Shown here piece after piece: positions 1 to 8,302 of a DNA stretch of 25,269 bases. Position 1 is the first letter of the stretch. Each line of letters starts with the position of its first letter. The position numbers were made by a program, and so were the translations under genes. Location: NCBI GenBank assembly GCA_003819755.1, contig RPQK01000017.1, positions 1 through 25,269 of the forward strand. The letters run 5' to 3'. The notes under the pieces are model-generated. The model did not search any database and was not told the origin of the DNA. It was given only the letters and a program-made list of their open reading frames with translations. Source of the stretch: Acidobacteriota bacterium. GTDB taxonomy: Bacteria > Acidobacteriota > UBA6911 > RPQK01.

Positions 1-13
1 GAGAGGCGCGGAC

Positions 14-55
14 GGGGCGGGACGCCCCTTGCCCCAGTGCAGGCGAGACGCCTGC
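14..55. repeat. Pair of short GC-rich hairpins
   Basis: Two adjacent short palindromes share the core GGCG(G/A)GACGCC. GGGGCG-GGA-CGCCCC is at 14-28 and GCAGGCG-AGA-CGCCTGC is at 39-55. They lie beyond the end of the leftmost gene in a region with no supported coding sequence. They look like REP-type intergenic palindromes, but no function can be assigned and the element may continue left of the window. Confidence 0.45.
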
Positions 56-102
56 GCTCCCAGGGGACGCCCCCACTCTCGATCCTTATTTGAGCGCTTA
101 TG

Positions 103-230
103 CCCTGAAGGGGTTGTGTACCGAGCACGATACACACCCCTTCAGGGTTGGGATGGCGCCGACCGCTCACCCAGGGTGGTCGCAAAAAGCGCGACCAAGC
201 TCGGGCTTTGCTACGCGACCCCTTCGGGGT
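103..230. repeat. Composite intergenic inverted-repeat element
   Basis: Three stem-loops follow one another. The first pairs CCCTGAAGGGGTTGTGTA (103-120) with TACACACCCCTTCAGGG (131-147), leaving one bulged base and a 10-nt loop. The second pairs GGTCGC (178-183) with GCGACC (191-196). The third is ACCCC-TTC-GGGGT (218-230). The set lies 3' of the minus-strand FG-GAP gene that ends at 262, so it could terminate that transcript, although there is no T-tract. The rest of 1-261 shows nothing else recognisable. Confidence 0.5.
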
Positions 231-261
231 GGAACGAGATTCCAAATGGGACTGCGTCCGC

Positions 262-2679
262 CTACGGCTCTTCCACCGTCACCACGCGATCCACTTTGAC
301 CTCTTCCAGCTTCTGGCGCTTGCCGCCGGGCCAGACGATTTCTACCGACTTGACCCGGCTGCTTTTGCCGAGGCCGAAATGGACGCGCGGGTCGCTCGAG
401 GAGGCAAAACCGACGGAGGTGGTTGCATGGTTCCACAGTTTGCGGCCATCGTCAGTTTCGACCGCAACCGTCGCCCCCAAGCCCTGGCGGTTAGCCTGCC
501 GACCCTCCAGTTTGATCACCAACCAATGGGCTCCTTCTGTCCGGTTCTTGTAAATCTCCGGTCGGTCGCCCAAGGCCGTTACAATGAGGTCCAAGCGGCC
601 GTCGTTGTCCAGATCGGCCACTGCCGATCCGCGGTGCGCCGCCTTTCTTTGAAACCCGGGTATCGCGGCCGACACATCTCGGAAGCTCCCGTCGGCCTGG
701 TTGAGGAAGATCTGATTCGTCTGCCGGTAAACCCTGTCCTGAAAAAGTTCGATATTGTCGAGCGCGTGCGAGTTCGCAGAAAACAGATCCTTCCACCCGT
801 CGTTGTTAAGATCGGCGATAGCGTTGCTCCAGCCACCAAAGGGCAGCGTGGGTATAGTCAGACCGGCGGCGTCCCGGACGTCTTCCAGAAACCGGCCACT
901 GTTCCGAAACAGCAGGAACCCCTCATTTGCCAGAGCCGTCACGAACAAGTCGGGGAGCCCGTCGTTGCTGAAATCGCGGAAATCGGCCCCCATCGACGAC
1001 ATTGCTGTTCCAAACTGGTTCAGAGCGACGCCGCGCTCAAACGCCTCCTCGGAGAACTGCCACTGGCCCCTGTTGCGGAAAAGGAAATTGGGCTCGGTAT
1101 CGTTCGCGACGAAGATATCGGCCAGGCCGTCGCCGTCAAAATCCGCAACCGCCGCCCCCATCCCCTTTCCCAGATGGCCGTCAATGCCCGCTGCTACTGA
1201 AACGTCAGTAAAGGTGCCATCTCGGTTGTTACGGAAAAGCTGATTGGGAAGAGCCCCGTACTTCCCGGGATAGCAGTAAGAGCGGTGCCCGGGCCGGCGA
1301 TCACCGCAAAACGGCTCCGTATCCGGGTCCCAGACGCAGTAGTTGACGAGAAACAGATCCAGCCAGCCGTCGTTGTCGACGTCAAGCCAGGAGGCGTGAA
1401 TTCCCCACATCCGGCCAAAACGCGGATGGAGGCCCAGAAGGCCTGCGTTCTGCGTTACATCCGCAAAAGTCCCATCTCCGGCATTTCTGTAGAGGATATT
1501 GCGGTCCACACCGACGACGAACAGGTCGGTCAAGCCGTCGTTATCGTAGTCGCCGGCCGACGCCCCCATCATGTAGCCGATCCCGGCAACACCGGCCTGG
1601 CTGGTCACGTCGGAGAAGGACCATTTCCCGAGGTTTCGGTAGAGCCGATTCCAATATCTTTCGCCGCTCTTTTGGAGTGACGGGCTCTCGGCTCCGTTCG
1701 TGAAGTAGAGGTCCATCAGCCCGTCGTTGTCGAAATCTATGACGGCGACGCCGCCCGGCATCGTCTCGATCTGGTGCTTGGACGGCGTCGGATGATTCTC
1801 CAGACGAAAGGTCACACCCGACGTCGCTCCAACCTCAAGAAGCTCTGGAGTCGGGCCGACCGGGCCCAGGAGATCGGCCGGCAAAACGCCCGATCTCTTC
1901 CTGCTTTCCAGTGCCAGTTTCGCTTTGATGACGTCTCGGTTCCGAGGGCTGAGCTGTTCAGCCCTGCGTACCTGTTCCTCGGCCTCCTTGACGCGATTCA
2001 TACGCAGCAAGAACACGCCGTAAGAGGCATGAGGGTCGGCCAGAGGGCGAGCCAGCCGCCGGTTCTCGCCGATTGCCTTTCTGAAATTCCGCTCAGCCTC
2101 CTCCATTTTTCCCAAAGCGAAGCGCGTAAAGGCCAGGGAGTTGAGGGCTGGGACATCTCTTGGGTTTAGTCTAACAGCGGTCTCGAGGGCCTTTTCGGCA
2201 TCCACAAAGCGATTTCGATTCTGGTACAGCAGACCGAGAAGCGTCCATCCTTCCGCCCTGGATGGCGCTCGCTCGGTCACCTCTCGTAGGACTCTCTCCG
2301 CCTCGACTGTTCTGCCGGAGAGCACGAAGGCTTTCGCCAGCAGTAAGAGCCTGTCCGGTTCCCTGCCCGCCTCGCCCGGAAGCTGGAGGAGGTCGATCGC
2401 CTTTTCATATTCATCTCCTTTGAGGTGAAGAAAGCCCATCCAGTACCTGGCTTCCGGGTTTCCGGGCTGCTCGGCGAGAACTTGCTCCAGAAGTCGACGC
2501 GCCTCGGTATCATTCCCCCGGGCGATATGCCGGCACGCGGTCTCGATGACCGTATCGCCCGAAGGCTGGAGAACAGCGGGGAGAACGAGCGCGACGAGAG
2601 TGAGAAGCGTGGCGGCCGTTGCTGCCATACCCTTGCATAGTACGGAAAAACGCTGCCCGACGCCAACCGCATTTCTCAC
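262..2679 (-). CDS. TPR / FG-GAP (VCBS) / ASPIC-UnbV exported protein, CRTAC1-like
   Basis: An 805-residue protein of the CRTAC1-like family, whose molecular role is unknown. What is seen: an N-terminal hydrophobic stretch (about 18-38, preceded by R and K) that reads as a signal peptide or anchor; a TPR array (about 45-255); then a beta-propeller-like region from about 310 with seven Ca-binding repeats of the D-x-D/N-x-D-G type (DFDNDG, DYDNDG, DVDNDG, DFDGDG, DFSNDG, DLNNDG, DLDNDG); then a C-terminal ASPIC/UnbV domain (about 719-805, with IVWPGG). The start is GTG at 2679 with a weak AAGG before it. ATG at 2628 is possible but would remove the positively charged n-region. It lies downstream of the TonB receptor in the same orientation, beyond a terminator. 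Proteins of this kind commonly accompany such receptors in Acidobacteriota, which suggests an extracellular or periplasmic binding role. That role is inferred. Confidence 0.88.
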   Translation of the reverse strand: MRNAVGVGQRFSVLCKGMAATAATLLTLVALVLPAVLQPSGDTVIETACRHIARGNDTEARRLLEQVLAEQPGNPEARYWMGFLHLKGDEYEKAIDLLQLPGEAGREPDRLLLLAKAFVLSGRTVEAERVLREVTERAPSRAEGWTLLGLLYQNRNRFVDAEKALETAVRLNPRDVPALNSLAFTRFALGKMEEAERNFRKAIGENRRLARPLADPHASYGVFLLRMNRVKEAEEQVRRAEQLSPRNRDVIKAKLALESRKRSGVLPADLLGPVGPTPELLEVGATSGVTFRLENHPTPSKHQIETMPGGVAVIDFDNDGLMDLYFTNGAESPSLQKSGERYWNRLYRNLGKWSFSDVTSQAGVAGIGYMMGASAGDYDNDGLTDLFVVGVDRNILYRNAGDGTFADVTQNAGLLGLHPRFGRMWGIHASWLDVDNDGWLDLFLVNYCVWDPDTEPFCGDRRPGHRSYCYPGKYGALPNQLFRNNRDGTFTDVSVAAGIDGHLGKGMGAAVADFDGDGLADIFVANDTEPNFLFRNRGQWQFSEEAFERGVALNQFGTAMSSMGADFRDFSNDGLPDLFVTALANEGFLLFRNSGRFLEDVRDAAGLTIPTLPFGGWSNAIADLNNDGWKDLFSANSHALDNIELFQDRVYRQTNQIFLNQADGSFRDVSAAIPGFQRKAAHRGSAVADLDNDGRLDLIVTALGDRPEIYKNRTEGAHWLVIKLEGRQANRQGLGATVAVETDDGRKLWNHATTSVGFASSSDPRVHFGLGKSSRVKSVEIVWPGGKRQKLEEVKVDRVVTVEEP

Positions 2680-2688
2680 GGCCTTCAG

Positions 2689-2848
2689 CCTCGGAGCCGA
2701 GCGCCTGCCAGTAATGCCAGACTGTTCGCAGTCCCGCCTTTAGGCGGGCAGTTCAGGGCCGTGCTATCCGCAACATGCGCGATTCAAAGCCCGCCTAAAG
2801 GCGGGACTACGAACAATCTGGCATCACCGGCACGCGCCGGCGCCGAGG
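2689..2848. repeat. Long nested inverted repeat (about 60-bp imperfect arms)
   Basis: The left arm (2689-2749) and right arm (2789-2848) are reverse complements. The inner 36 bp differ at only two positions and the outer part is more diverged. Each arm carries its own palindrome: CCCGCCTTTAGGCGGG on the left and CCCGCCTAAAGGCGGG on the right. It can therefore fold as one long hairpin with a 39-nt loop or as two small ones. It ends 9 bp upstream of the GTG start of the FG-GAP gene and so overlaps that gene's promoter region. It resembles a BIME or MITE-like element, with no transposase or clear target duplication. Confidence 0.75.
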
Positions 2849-2907
2849 CCGAAAGCTCGCAAGAAATACGGGAACGGGGAACGCCGAACGGTCCTTGTAA
2901 GAGAGGA

Positions 2908-2933
2908 CCCCGGAGGCCCGAAGGCCTCCGGGG
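2908..2933 (-). terminator. Rho-independent terminator of the TonB receptor gene
   Basis: A perfect 11-bp stem, CCCCGGAGGCC / GGCCTCCGGGG, closes a tetraloop that reads TTCG on the minus strand, which is a very stable loop. It starts 27 bp after the receptor stop codon. On the minus strand it is followed by the pyrimidine-rich TCCTCTCTTA, a weak U-tract. Position and orientation fit termination of the receptor transcript before the FG-GAP gene. Confidence 0.7.
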
Positions 2934-2960
2934 AGGGGAGTAGTGACGCTGCGGGGATAC

Positions 2961-5900
2961 TTAGAAGTTGACCCTGGCGCCGAACTGGATGAGCCTGGCA
3001 CCGTAGGGGTTGGTCTTATCGAAGACCTTCCCGAAACTACTCGGATCGCCTATGTCGGTTCCAAAGTAGTTCCAGCCGGTTCGGTTGAACACGTTCTGAA
3101 ATTCACACCGGAGCTCAAATTCCGTATCCTCGTTGATCGGAAGCGGAGTCCTTTTGACCAGGGCCAGGTTTTCTGAGTACTGCGCCCAGAACCGCACATC
3201 CGGCAGGAAGCGGGGCCCATTGGGCACACGCAAAGGCACCTGGTTGTCGGTCATAGGCACGTCGCCGAACGCTTTGGGGTTCAGGTACTGAGTACCTTTG
3301 TCAAGATCCACGACCGTGGGCTTCGAACCGACGATCTGCTGGTCCTTGGGCAACAGCACGTCCACGTAGAATCCATAGTTGCCCAACGCATCAGTCGTCG
3401 GGCCCGCGCTGGAGGAAATCCCGACCGGTGCTCCGGACCGATAGTGGTGATTGCCGCTTAACGACCAACCTCCCACGATACCGGCCAGGCCCCCCGAGTT
3501 AGCCCACTTCCGGCCCTTGCCGAACGGCAGGTCGTAAATCCAGGTCAATTTCACGGAGTGGGGGATGTTTAGTGAGGTTACTCCGTAGTCCTGCCTGCGA
3601 TTGAAGATGTCCTGACCGGTGGTGTAGTAGCCGATGGCATCGTTCGTGGTGCCCAGGTTTTTCGAGAATGTGTAGGCCGCCAGGAAGCTGAGCCCAACGC
3701 TCGACCTCTTGGTGAAGGTCATCTGCAGTGAGTGGTAGTTGGACCAGCCTTTGGCCAGCCGATAGGTGCCCACTCCCAGATACTGCGGATAGGGTCGCAG
3801 CGCCTGCGAGACAGACAGCGACTCGTCGAAACTGGGGAAGGGCTTCTTGATCTCGGGATGCAGCTCCAAGCTTTCCAGCAGCGTGTCGCCGAGCGACAGG
3901 TACTTGGGGTCGAGCTGATTTATGTTGTTCAGGTACTGATCGTTCAGCCTGCTGCCGTGGTTCCCGATGTAGTTCGCTTCCAGCCTGGTCTCGAACGGAA
4001 GCTCGTACTGCACCCCGAAGTTCCAGTTCTGTACCATCGCCGCCTTGGTGGAGTCGGCCGGGTAGATGGCAATCGACTCATAGTTCAGCTGCGCAGGGTC
4101 GGTGTTCGGCAAGGTGGCGGAGTACGGCTTGTAAGGATTGTCCCAATTGTGGGCCGGGTCCTGCCCGCCGCCCGGTCTGCCCTGACGCGCCGTGTAGGGG
4201 TTTGACCCGTCGAATCCAGTCGTCCAGGGTGTGTTCCACCCATCCATCAGGGGAGGCGCATAGTTGATTCCGTAGCCGCCCCGAAGGACGAGCTTGGGAC
4301 TCACAGCCCAGGCGATGCCGAAGCGAGGAGAGAACTCCTTCCAGTAGTAGTCCCAAAACCGGTCTCGGCCCGAACAACCCTGACAGTCGCCCAGGAACTC
4401 CAAGGCACCCTTGAAGCCGTCGGCGCCTGGGTTGGGCATGTTCGGGTCCAGTGCCGACATTCGGTTCGCTACCTCGGTCAGGCCGGTCGGGATGTCCCAG
4501 CGTATACCGAGATTCAGGGTCACAGTGGGCGAGACCTTCCAGTCATCCTGAAAATAAAAACTCGTCGTCCGGCTGCGATAGCCTGGCGTCGTGCGGGTGA
4601 TCCCGTTGTTCGCGTTCTGAACCGCCCCGAGGAGGAAACTCGCGTAGGAGAATCCGGTCTTCGTGTTGAAATTGGACAACGCCGTCTGGTCGGCCCCGAA
4701 GTTGTAAGTCCCCGTGCCGTTGGAGCTCTGCTCGTTCAGGTAATAGCGCCGGTGCTCGGCCCCGAACTTCAGGCTGTGCGCACCCTTGATCCAGCTGAAA
4801 TCATCAAGTACCACCACGCTCCCGTTCGGAACGTTGGTTGTACCGGAATCACCAAACTGGCGATAGCGCCCGCTCAAAGTATTATTGGGGCTGGTTGAGA
4901 ACGTCGCCACCGGAAACGTCCTGGTGCCCGATGTCCCCCGGATGCCGGTTACAGCGGCCCAGTCAACCCCGGAGAGGAACGTGTTCGCCTGGTTGGCGTT
5001 TCTGGCCCGGTTGTACCCAACAGCAATGTGGTTGATTTTGGTGGGGCTGACCGTCCAGTCTTCACTAAACCGAAACATGGTTCCGAACACGCCCTGCTTC
5101 CGATCGCCGGCAACTGGAGAGCCCGGCAACGGCCCGTACAATCGATACCCTCCACCGTATCTGTAGCGATACCGGTCGTTAAACATGTACGAGCCGGCCA
5201 TCTTGTGTGCTTCATTAAAGACGTGGTCGATTTTCCCGGTGTAGTTATTGATGTGATAAATGGGGCTGCTGGAGTTCACCCGCGTCAGGTTTTCCCGCAA
5301 GGTCTCGCCGCGCGCCGCTTTGAGCGGGAAATCAGGTACGGGAACGCCTTGCTGCAGGATCGCCTTCGTTACGGAGCTGAAGCGGCTGGACGGGATTATG
5401 TTATTCGGGAACGGGTCACGGACCCACGTGCCATTCTCCAATTGACGCGTCGACATCGGGTCGTAAATCTGCCCAAACCTGACATCCCTGCCCAGTGCGT
5501 CTTTCCCCACGATCTTGCCGGAGTTGGAGTCCCGCGTAAAAGCAGGGTCAAACAGCCTCGAGAAATCCCCCTGATTGAAGGCCGGGATCGGCGCACTGTC
5601 ATAGCTGCTGGCTATCGGGAAAGTCTTGTGCCGCTCTCCCTCATAGGAAAAGAAGAAAAAGGTCTTGTCGTGGACAACGGGACCGCCCACCGTGGCGCCG
5701 AAGTTGTGCAACTTCATAGGGTTCTTGGGACGTCCCTGCCGGTTGTTGTTCCAGGTGTTGGCGTTCAGGGCGTCGTTCTGACCCATGTAGAACAGAGTGC
5801 CGTGATACGCGTTGGTGCCGGACTTCAACCCATAGTTGGCCAGGCCGGTGTGGGTGTTGCCGTACTGCGCTGAAACCGCGCCTGTCTGCAGCTTGAATTC

Positions 5901-6551
5901 GCTGATCGCATCCACGGTCGGCGAATACTCCGAGGTGTTTCCGCCGTTGATGTCCATACGGCCGACGGTGATGCCTTCGACCAGCGTTTCGTGGGTGAAC
6001 GACTGGCTGCCGTTGATCGAGCCCTCCCACTCGCTTCCGGTGGTACCAGGCAGACTCCTGAAGATGAACGACTGTATCTGCCGGGTGCCGTCACTCACGA
6101 ACATCGGCCAGGCGTGCACCTCTAACTGCGTCATGTTGGAGCCGATCTCCGAGGTCGATGACTCGAGCAAAGGAGTGTCCATCGAAACCGTGACAGTCTC
6201 GCTGACCTCTCCCACTTCCATCTTGAAATCGGCCGTCACGGTCTGCGCGAGCAACACGTCGATGTTTTCCCGGACGGCTGTTTTGAACCCGGTTAGCGCG
6301 ACCGTAACCTTGTACTTCCCGGGCTGGATGTACGGGATCCGGTAAACCCCGACATCGGTGGTAATTGTTTTGGTCTCGACGCCGGTCTCCACGTTGACGA
6401 TGATCACCTCGGCGCCCGGCATCACACCTCCGGTTGCGTCAGTGACTGTCCCCGTGATGGTTCCGCGCCCGCTCTGTCCGAACAGAGGCACTGATAGCGC
6501 CGGCAGGCAAACCAGCAGAATCAGTAACCTGAACACCCTCTTTGCCCTCAT
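2961..6551 (-). CDS. TonB-dependent receptor with carboxypeptidase-regulatory-like domain (Oar-like)
   Basis: A 1196-residue outer-membrane protein. The start is ATG at 6551, chosen because GGAGGAGGGAG lies just upstream and the protein then opens with a signal peptide (MRAKRVFRLLILLVCLPALS, cleavage probably near LFGQ). The frame stays open 58 codons further upstream, but that stretch is the leader. Domains: a carboxypeptidase-regulatory-like beta-sandwich (about 29-112, GTVTDATGGVMPGAEV), a plug region (about 120-330, including QTGAVSAQYGNTHTG), then a long beta-barrel ending in the aromatic residue F (ARVNF), typical of proteins inserted by BamA. Such proteins are assumed to import oligomers or siderophore-like ligands using TonB energy. 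The ligand cannot be read here. The neighbouring DUF5107, DUF4832 and amidohydrolase genes suggest a sugar-derived substrate, which is inference. Confidence 0.92.
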   Translation of the reverse strand: MRAKRVFRLLILLVCLPALSVPLFGQSGRGTITGTVTDATGGVMPGAEVIIVNVETGVETKTITTDVGVYRIPYIQPGKYKVTVALTGFKTAVRENIDVLLAQTVTADFKMEVGEVSETVTVSMDTPLLESSTSEIGSNMTQLEVHAWPMFVSDGTRQIQSFIFRSLPGTTGSEWEGSINGSQSFTHETLVEGITVGRMDINGGNTSEYSPTVDAISEFKLQTGAVSAQYGNTHTGLANYGLKSGTNAYHGTLFYMGQNDALNANTWNNNRQGRPKNPMKLHNFGATVGGPVVHDKTFFFFSYEGERHKTFPIASSYDSAPIPAFNQGDFSRLFDPAFTRDSNSGKIVGKDALGRDVRFGQIYDPMSTRQLENGTWVRDPFPNNIIPSSRFSSVTKAILQQGVPVPDFPLKAARGETLRENLTRVNSSSPIYHINNYTGKIDHVFNEAHKMAGSYMFNDRYRYRYGGGYRLYGPLPGSPVAGDRKQGVFGTMFRFSEDWTVSPTKINHIAVGYNRARNANQANTFLSGVDWAAVTGIRGTSGTRTFPVATFSTSPNNTLSGRYRQFGDSGTTNVPNGSVVVLDDFSWIKGAHSLKFGAEHRRYYLNEQSSNGTGTYNFGADQTALSNFNTKTGFSYASFLLGAVQNANNGITRTTPGYRSRTTSFYFQDDWKVSPTVTLNLGIRWDIPTGLTEVANRMSALDPNMPNPGADGFKGALEFLGDCQGCSGRDRFWDYYWKEFSPRFGIAWAVSPKLVLRGGYGINYAPPLMDGWNTPWTTGFDGSNPYTARQGRPGGGQDPAHNWDNPYKPYSATLPNTDPAQLNYESIAIYPADSTKAAMVQNWNFGVQYELPFETRLEANYIGNHGSRLNDQYLNNINQLDPKYLSLGDTLLESLELHPEIKKPFPSFDESLSVSQALRPYPQYLGVGTYRLAKGWSNYHSLQMTFTKRSSVGLSFLAAYTFSKNLGTTNDAIGYYTTGQDIFNRRQDYGVTSLNIPHSVKLTWIYDLPFGKGRKWANSGGLAGIVGGWSLSGNHHYRSGAPVGISSSAGPTTDALGNYGFYVDVLLPKDQQIVGSKPTVVDLDKGTQYLNPKAFGDVPMTDNQVPLRVPNGPRFLPDVRFWAQYSENLALVKRTPLPINEDTEFELRCEFQNVFNRTGWNYFGTDIGDPSSFGKVFDKTNPYGARLIQFGARVNF

Positions 6552-6724
6552 AGACTCCCTCCTCCAACTGTGCTGAAAGTGGTCGCAATGCACTGCCCGA
6601 AGCGTGAACTGACGAGATACAAAGGGGAGCGGGATCGCGGTTAAAGAAGTTTGCGACACAATTCCGCCCCCTCCGGCCTGGGATGCCGTTCGCCTCTCTA
6701 GACTCCGCTTTTTTGGCAGTTTCA

Positions 6725-6754
6725 ATTATCGTGCAGCTCGATTTGGACTGTCAA
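6725..6754 (-). promoter_or_regulatory. Sigma70-like promoter of the TonB receptor gene
   Basis: On the minus strand TTGACA (6754-6749) is followed after 18 bp by GATAAT (6730-6725), giving 6/6 and 5/6 matches to consensus. Transcription would begin near 6718, leaving a leader of about 165 nt before the ATG at 6551. No known riboswitch was recognised in the leader. It includes the run of six A's after ACTGCC and the purine-rich Shine-Dalgarno. This is the best promoter in the window. Confidence 0.65.
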
Positions 6755-6943
6755 TGAAATAGTGCAAGAAGTCGACACAAATCGAAAGAAAAGAAAAATG
6801 TGAGCCACCGTTCATGGCCTACGTCCGCAGCCAAGTGAAGGCAATCAGAGTTGCGGGAGGAAGCAGTTTTTCGTTTGATTACGGTTGACGAAGGACGACA
6901 GAGCCGCAAGCGGAGCGTCTTTTTGCGGAGCGCGGTCGGATAG

Positions 6944-7026
6944 GAAGGACCTTGAAAGACCTGAAGGACCTGAAGGACTAGGGGTCTTTCAGGTCCTTCA
7001 GGTCTTTCAGGTCCTTCAGGTCCTTC
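6944..7026. repeat. Tandem-unit hairpin, AAGGACC family copy 1
   Basis: The left arm (6944-6978) is built from 9-bp units of the type AAGGACCTG. The right arm (6984-7017) is its reverse complement with one mismatch and one bulge, and one further unit follows to 7026. The odd unit AAAGACCTG on the left is mirrored by CAGGTCTTT on the right. The loop is very short (about 5 nt). It lies between the amidohydrolase stop (7067) and the receptor promoter (6754), both on the minus strand, so it may separate the two transcripts. In the rest of 6755-7066 there is only a small hairpin, GCGCTT-GCAA-AAGCGC (7035-7050). Confidence 0.85.
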
Positions 7027-7066
7027 GTCCCGAAGCGCTTGCAAAAGCGCGGGGCTCGCTAAGTCG

Positions 7067-8272
7067 TTACATCCCCAGCAGCCTCGCGGCATTGTCGTGA
7101 TAGACCTTGCGCAGAATGGACTCGGGAAGACCCAGGCCGTAAATCCTCCACCGACCTTGCGGCGGGACGCGGGCGGGGGAGTAGTCGAAGTACTCGTCTT
7201 CGGTTTCCAGGAAACGGTAGTAAATTCGGTACAGCTCGTCGCCGTAAACCTGCTGCGGATACTCGTCACCACGCGGTACCGCATCGGTGCCAAAAAGGAT
7301 GCGGTCCTGGTACTTCTCGAAGAACTTTCGGGCTGTTCGCGGCTGGCGGCCCAACTCCCCGATCCGAGCCCCAAATTCAACGTGCATGTTCGGGTACTTC
7401 TCGAGCCACTCCCCTACCCATGCCAGGTTCTCCGAATCGCCGATATGGGCCAGGACGAACTGAGTGCTCGGATGCCGGGCGACCACACGGTTACGCGCCT
7501 CGTGCAGTTCCTTGTTGCTCGGGAAATTGCCGTGAAAAGACCAGTCGGGGTGGGCGTGCAGCTCTTCGTAGCGCTCGTTGAACCGGTCGATGGGAAGAAA
7601 GAAGGCCTCCGGGTCCGAAACATGGATGATTACGGGCATCTTGTTTGCGCCGGCAGCTTCCCACATAGGATCGAAACGCTTGTCGTCAACCTTGACCAGG
7701 TCGCCCTGGGTGATGTTCTCGCGCAGGTAAAGGCCGAGAGTCTTCAGTATCTTCAATCCCTTGGCGCCCTTTTTTCGCGCCTTCTGAATCTCGTCTCCCT
7801 GCCACTGGGGGTAGTTCGGCTGTTTGATATTCCACCAGGAGGGCTCGGTGAAGACGGCAAACCGGTCCGGGTGACGCTTCTGAAACAAATCCAGAGACTG
7901 GTCGAGACAAGTGCCGCTGCCGCCGGTGACATTGACCAGCAGCTTGATGTTTCGCCGGTCCATGACCGGGACGATCTCCGACAGCTCGGCGGTTGGGACC
8001 ATCTTCCCGCCATCCGACGCCTTGTCAGCAGGGCCCGGACTCCAAGACAGATGCGTATGGAAATCAATCACCGGGAATTTCGACTTCTCGACCTTTGTTT
8101 CCGGCACGACCAGCATGCTCCGGGGCTCAAACTCGACCAGCGGAAGCTGACCGCGTGTTGCTGCCGCTTGTTTCCCTCCAGACTGTGCACCCATCGTTGT
8201 TCCCTCCGCCGATGCAGCCACCGCTCCCGCACCCATGGTCGCCATCCACGTCCTCCGACTCAGTCGGGCCAT
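7067..8272 (-). CDS. Tat-exported amidohydrolase (amidohydrolase 2 family)
   Basis: A 401-residue metal-dependent hydrolase of the PF04909-type TIM-barrel superfamily, whose members act as decarboxylases, lactonases or hydrolases. The N-terminus SRRTWMATMGAGAVAAS is a twin-arginine signal, so it is probably exported folded. Metal and active-site candidates: HxH at 72-74 (DFHTHLS), K in KGLKILKTLG (about 171-180), H217 (IIHVSD), H276 (AHIGD) and D330 (FGTDA). All expected positions are present, so it should be active. The start ATG at 8272 has GGAGAGGA 5 nt upstream. It begins 30 bp after the stop of the DUF5107-TPR gene and is presumably co-transcribed with it. Context points to a periplasmic step on a lactone or carboxylate derived from a sugar, but the substrate is unknown. 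Confidence 0.88.
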   Translation of the reverse strand: MARLSRRTWMATMGAGAVAASAEGTTMGAQSGGKQAAATRGQLPLVEFEPRSMLVVPETKVEKSKFPVIDFHTHLSWSPGPADKASDGGKMVPTAELSEIVPVMDRRNIKLLVNVTGGSGTCLDQSLDLFQKRHPDRFAVFTEPSWWNIKQPNYPQWQGDEIQKARKKGAKGLKILKTLGLYLRENITQGDLVKVDDKRFDPMWEAAGANKMPVIIHVSDPEAFFLPIDRFNERYEELHAHPDWSFHGNFPSNKELHEARNRVVARHPSTQFVLAHIGDSENLAWVGEWLEKYPNMHVEFGARIGELGRQPRTARKFFEKYQDRILFGTDAVPRGDEYPQQVYGDELYRIYYRFLETEDEYFDYSPARVPPQGRWRIYGLGLPESILRKVYHDNAARLLGM

Positions 8273-8302
8273 AGTTCCTCTCCTTGAAAATGGTGGCCCA
8301 GG

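Noticed and set aside
148..1200. Plus-strand open frame of 350 codons opposite the FG-GAP gene
   Set aside because: It is antisense to a gene with seven Ca-binding repeats and an ASPIC domain, and its translation shows no recognisable domain. High GC lengthens antisense frames.
6552..6725. 58-residue N-terminal extension of the TonB receptor
   Set aside because: It would place the signal peptide internally, and its ATG at 6725 overlaps the -10 box of the promoter. A strong Shine-Dalgarno supports 6551.
7097..8287. Plus-strand open frame of 396 codons over the amidohydrolase
   Set aside because: It is nearly the full antisense of a gene with intact metal ligands, has no Shine-Dalgarno or motif, and ends inside the start region of the real gene.
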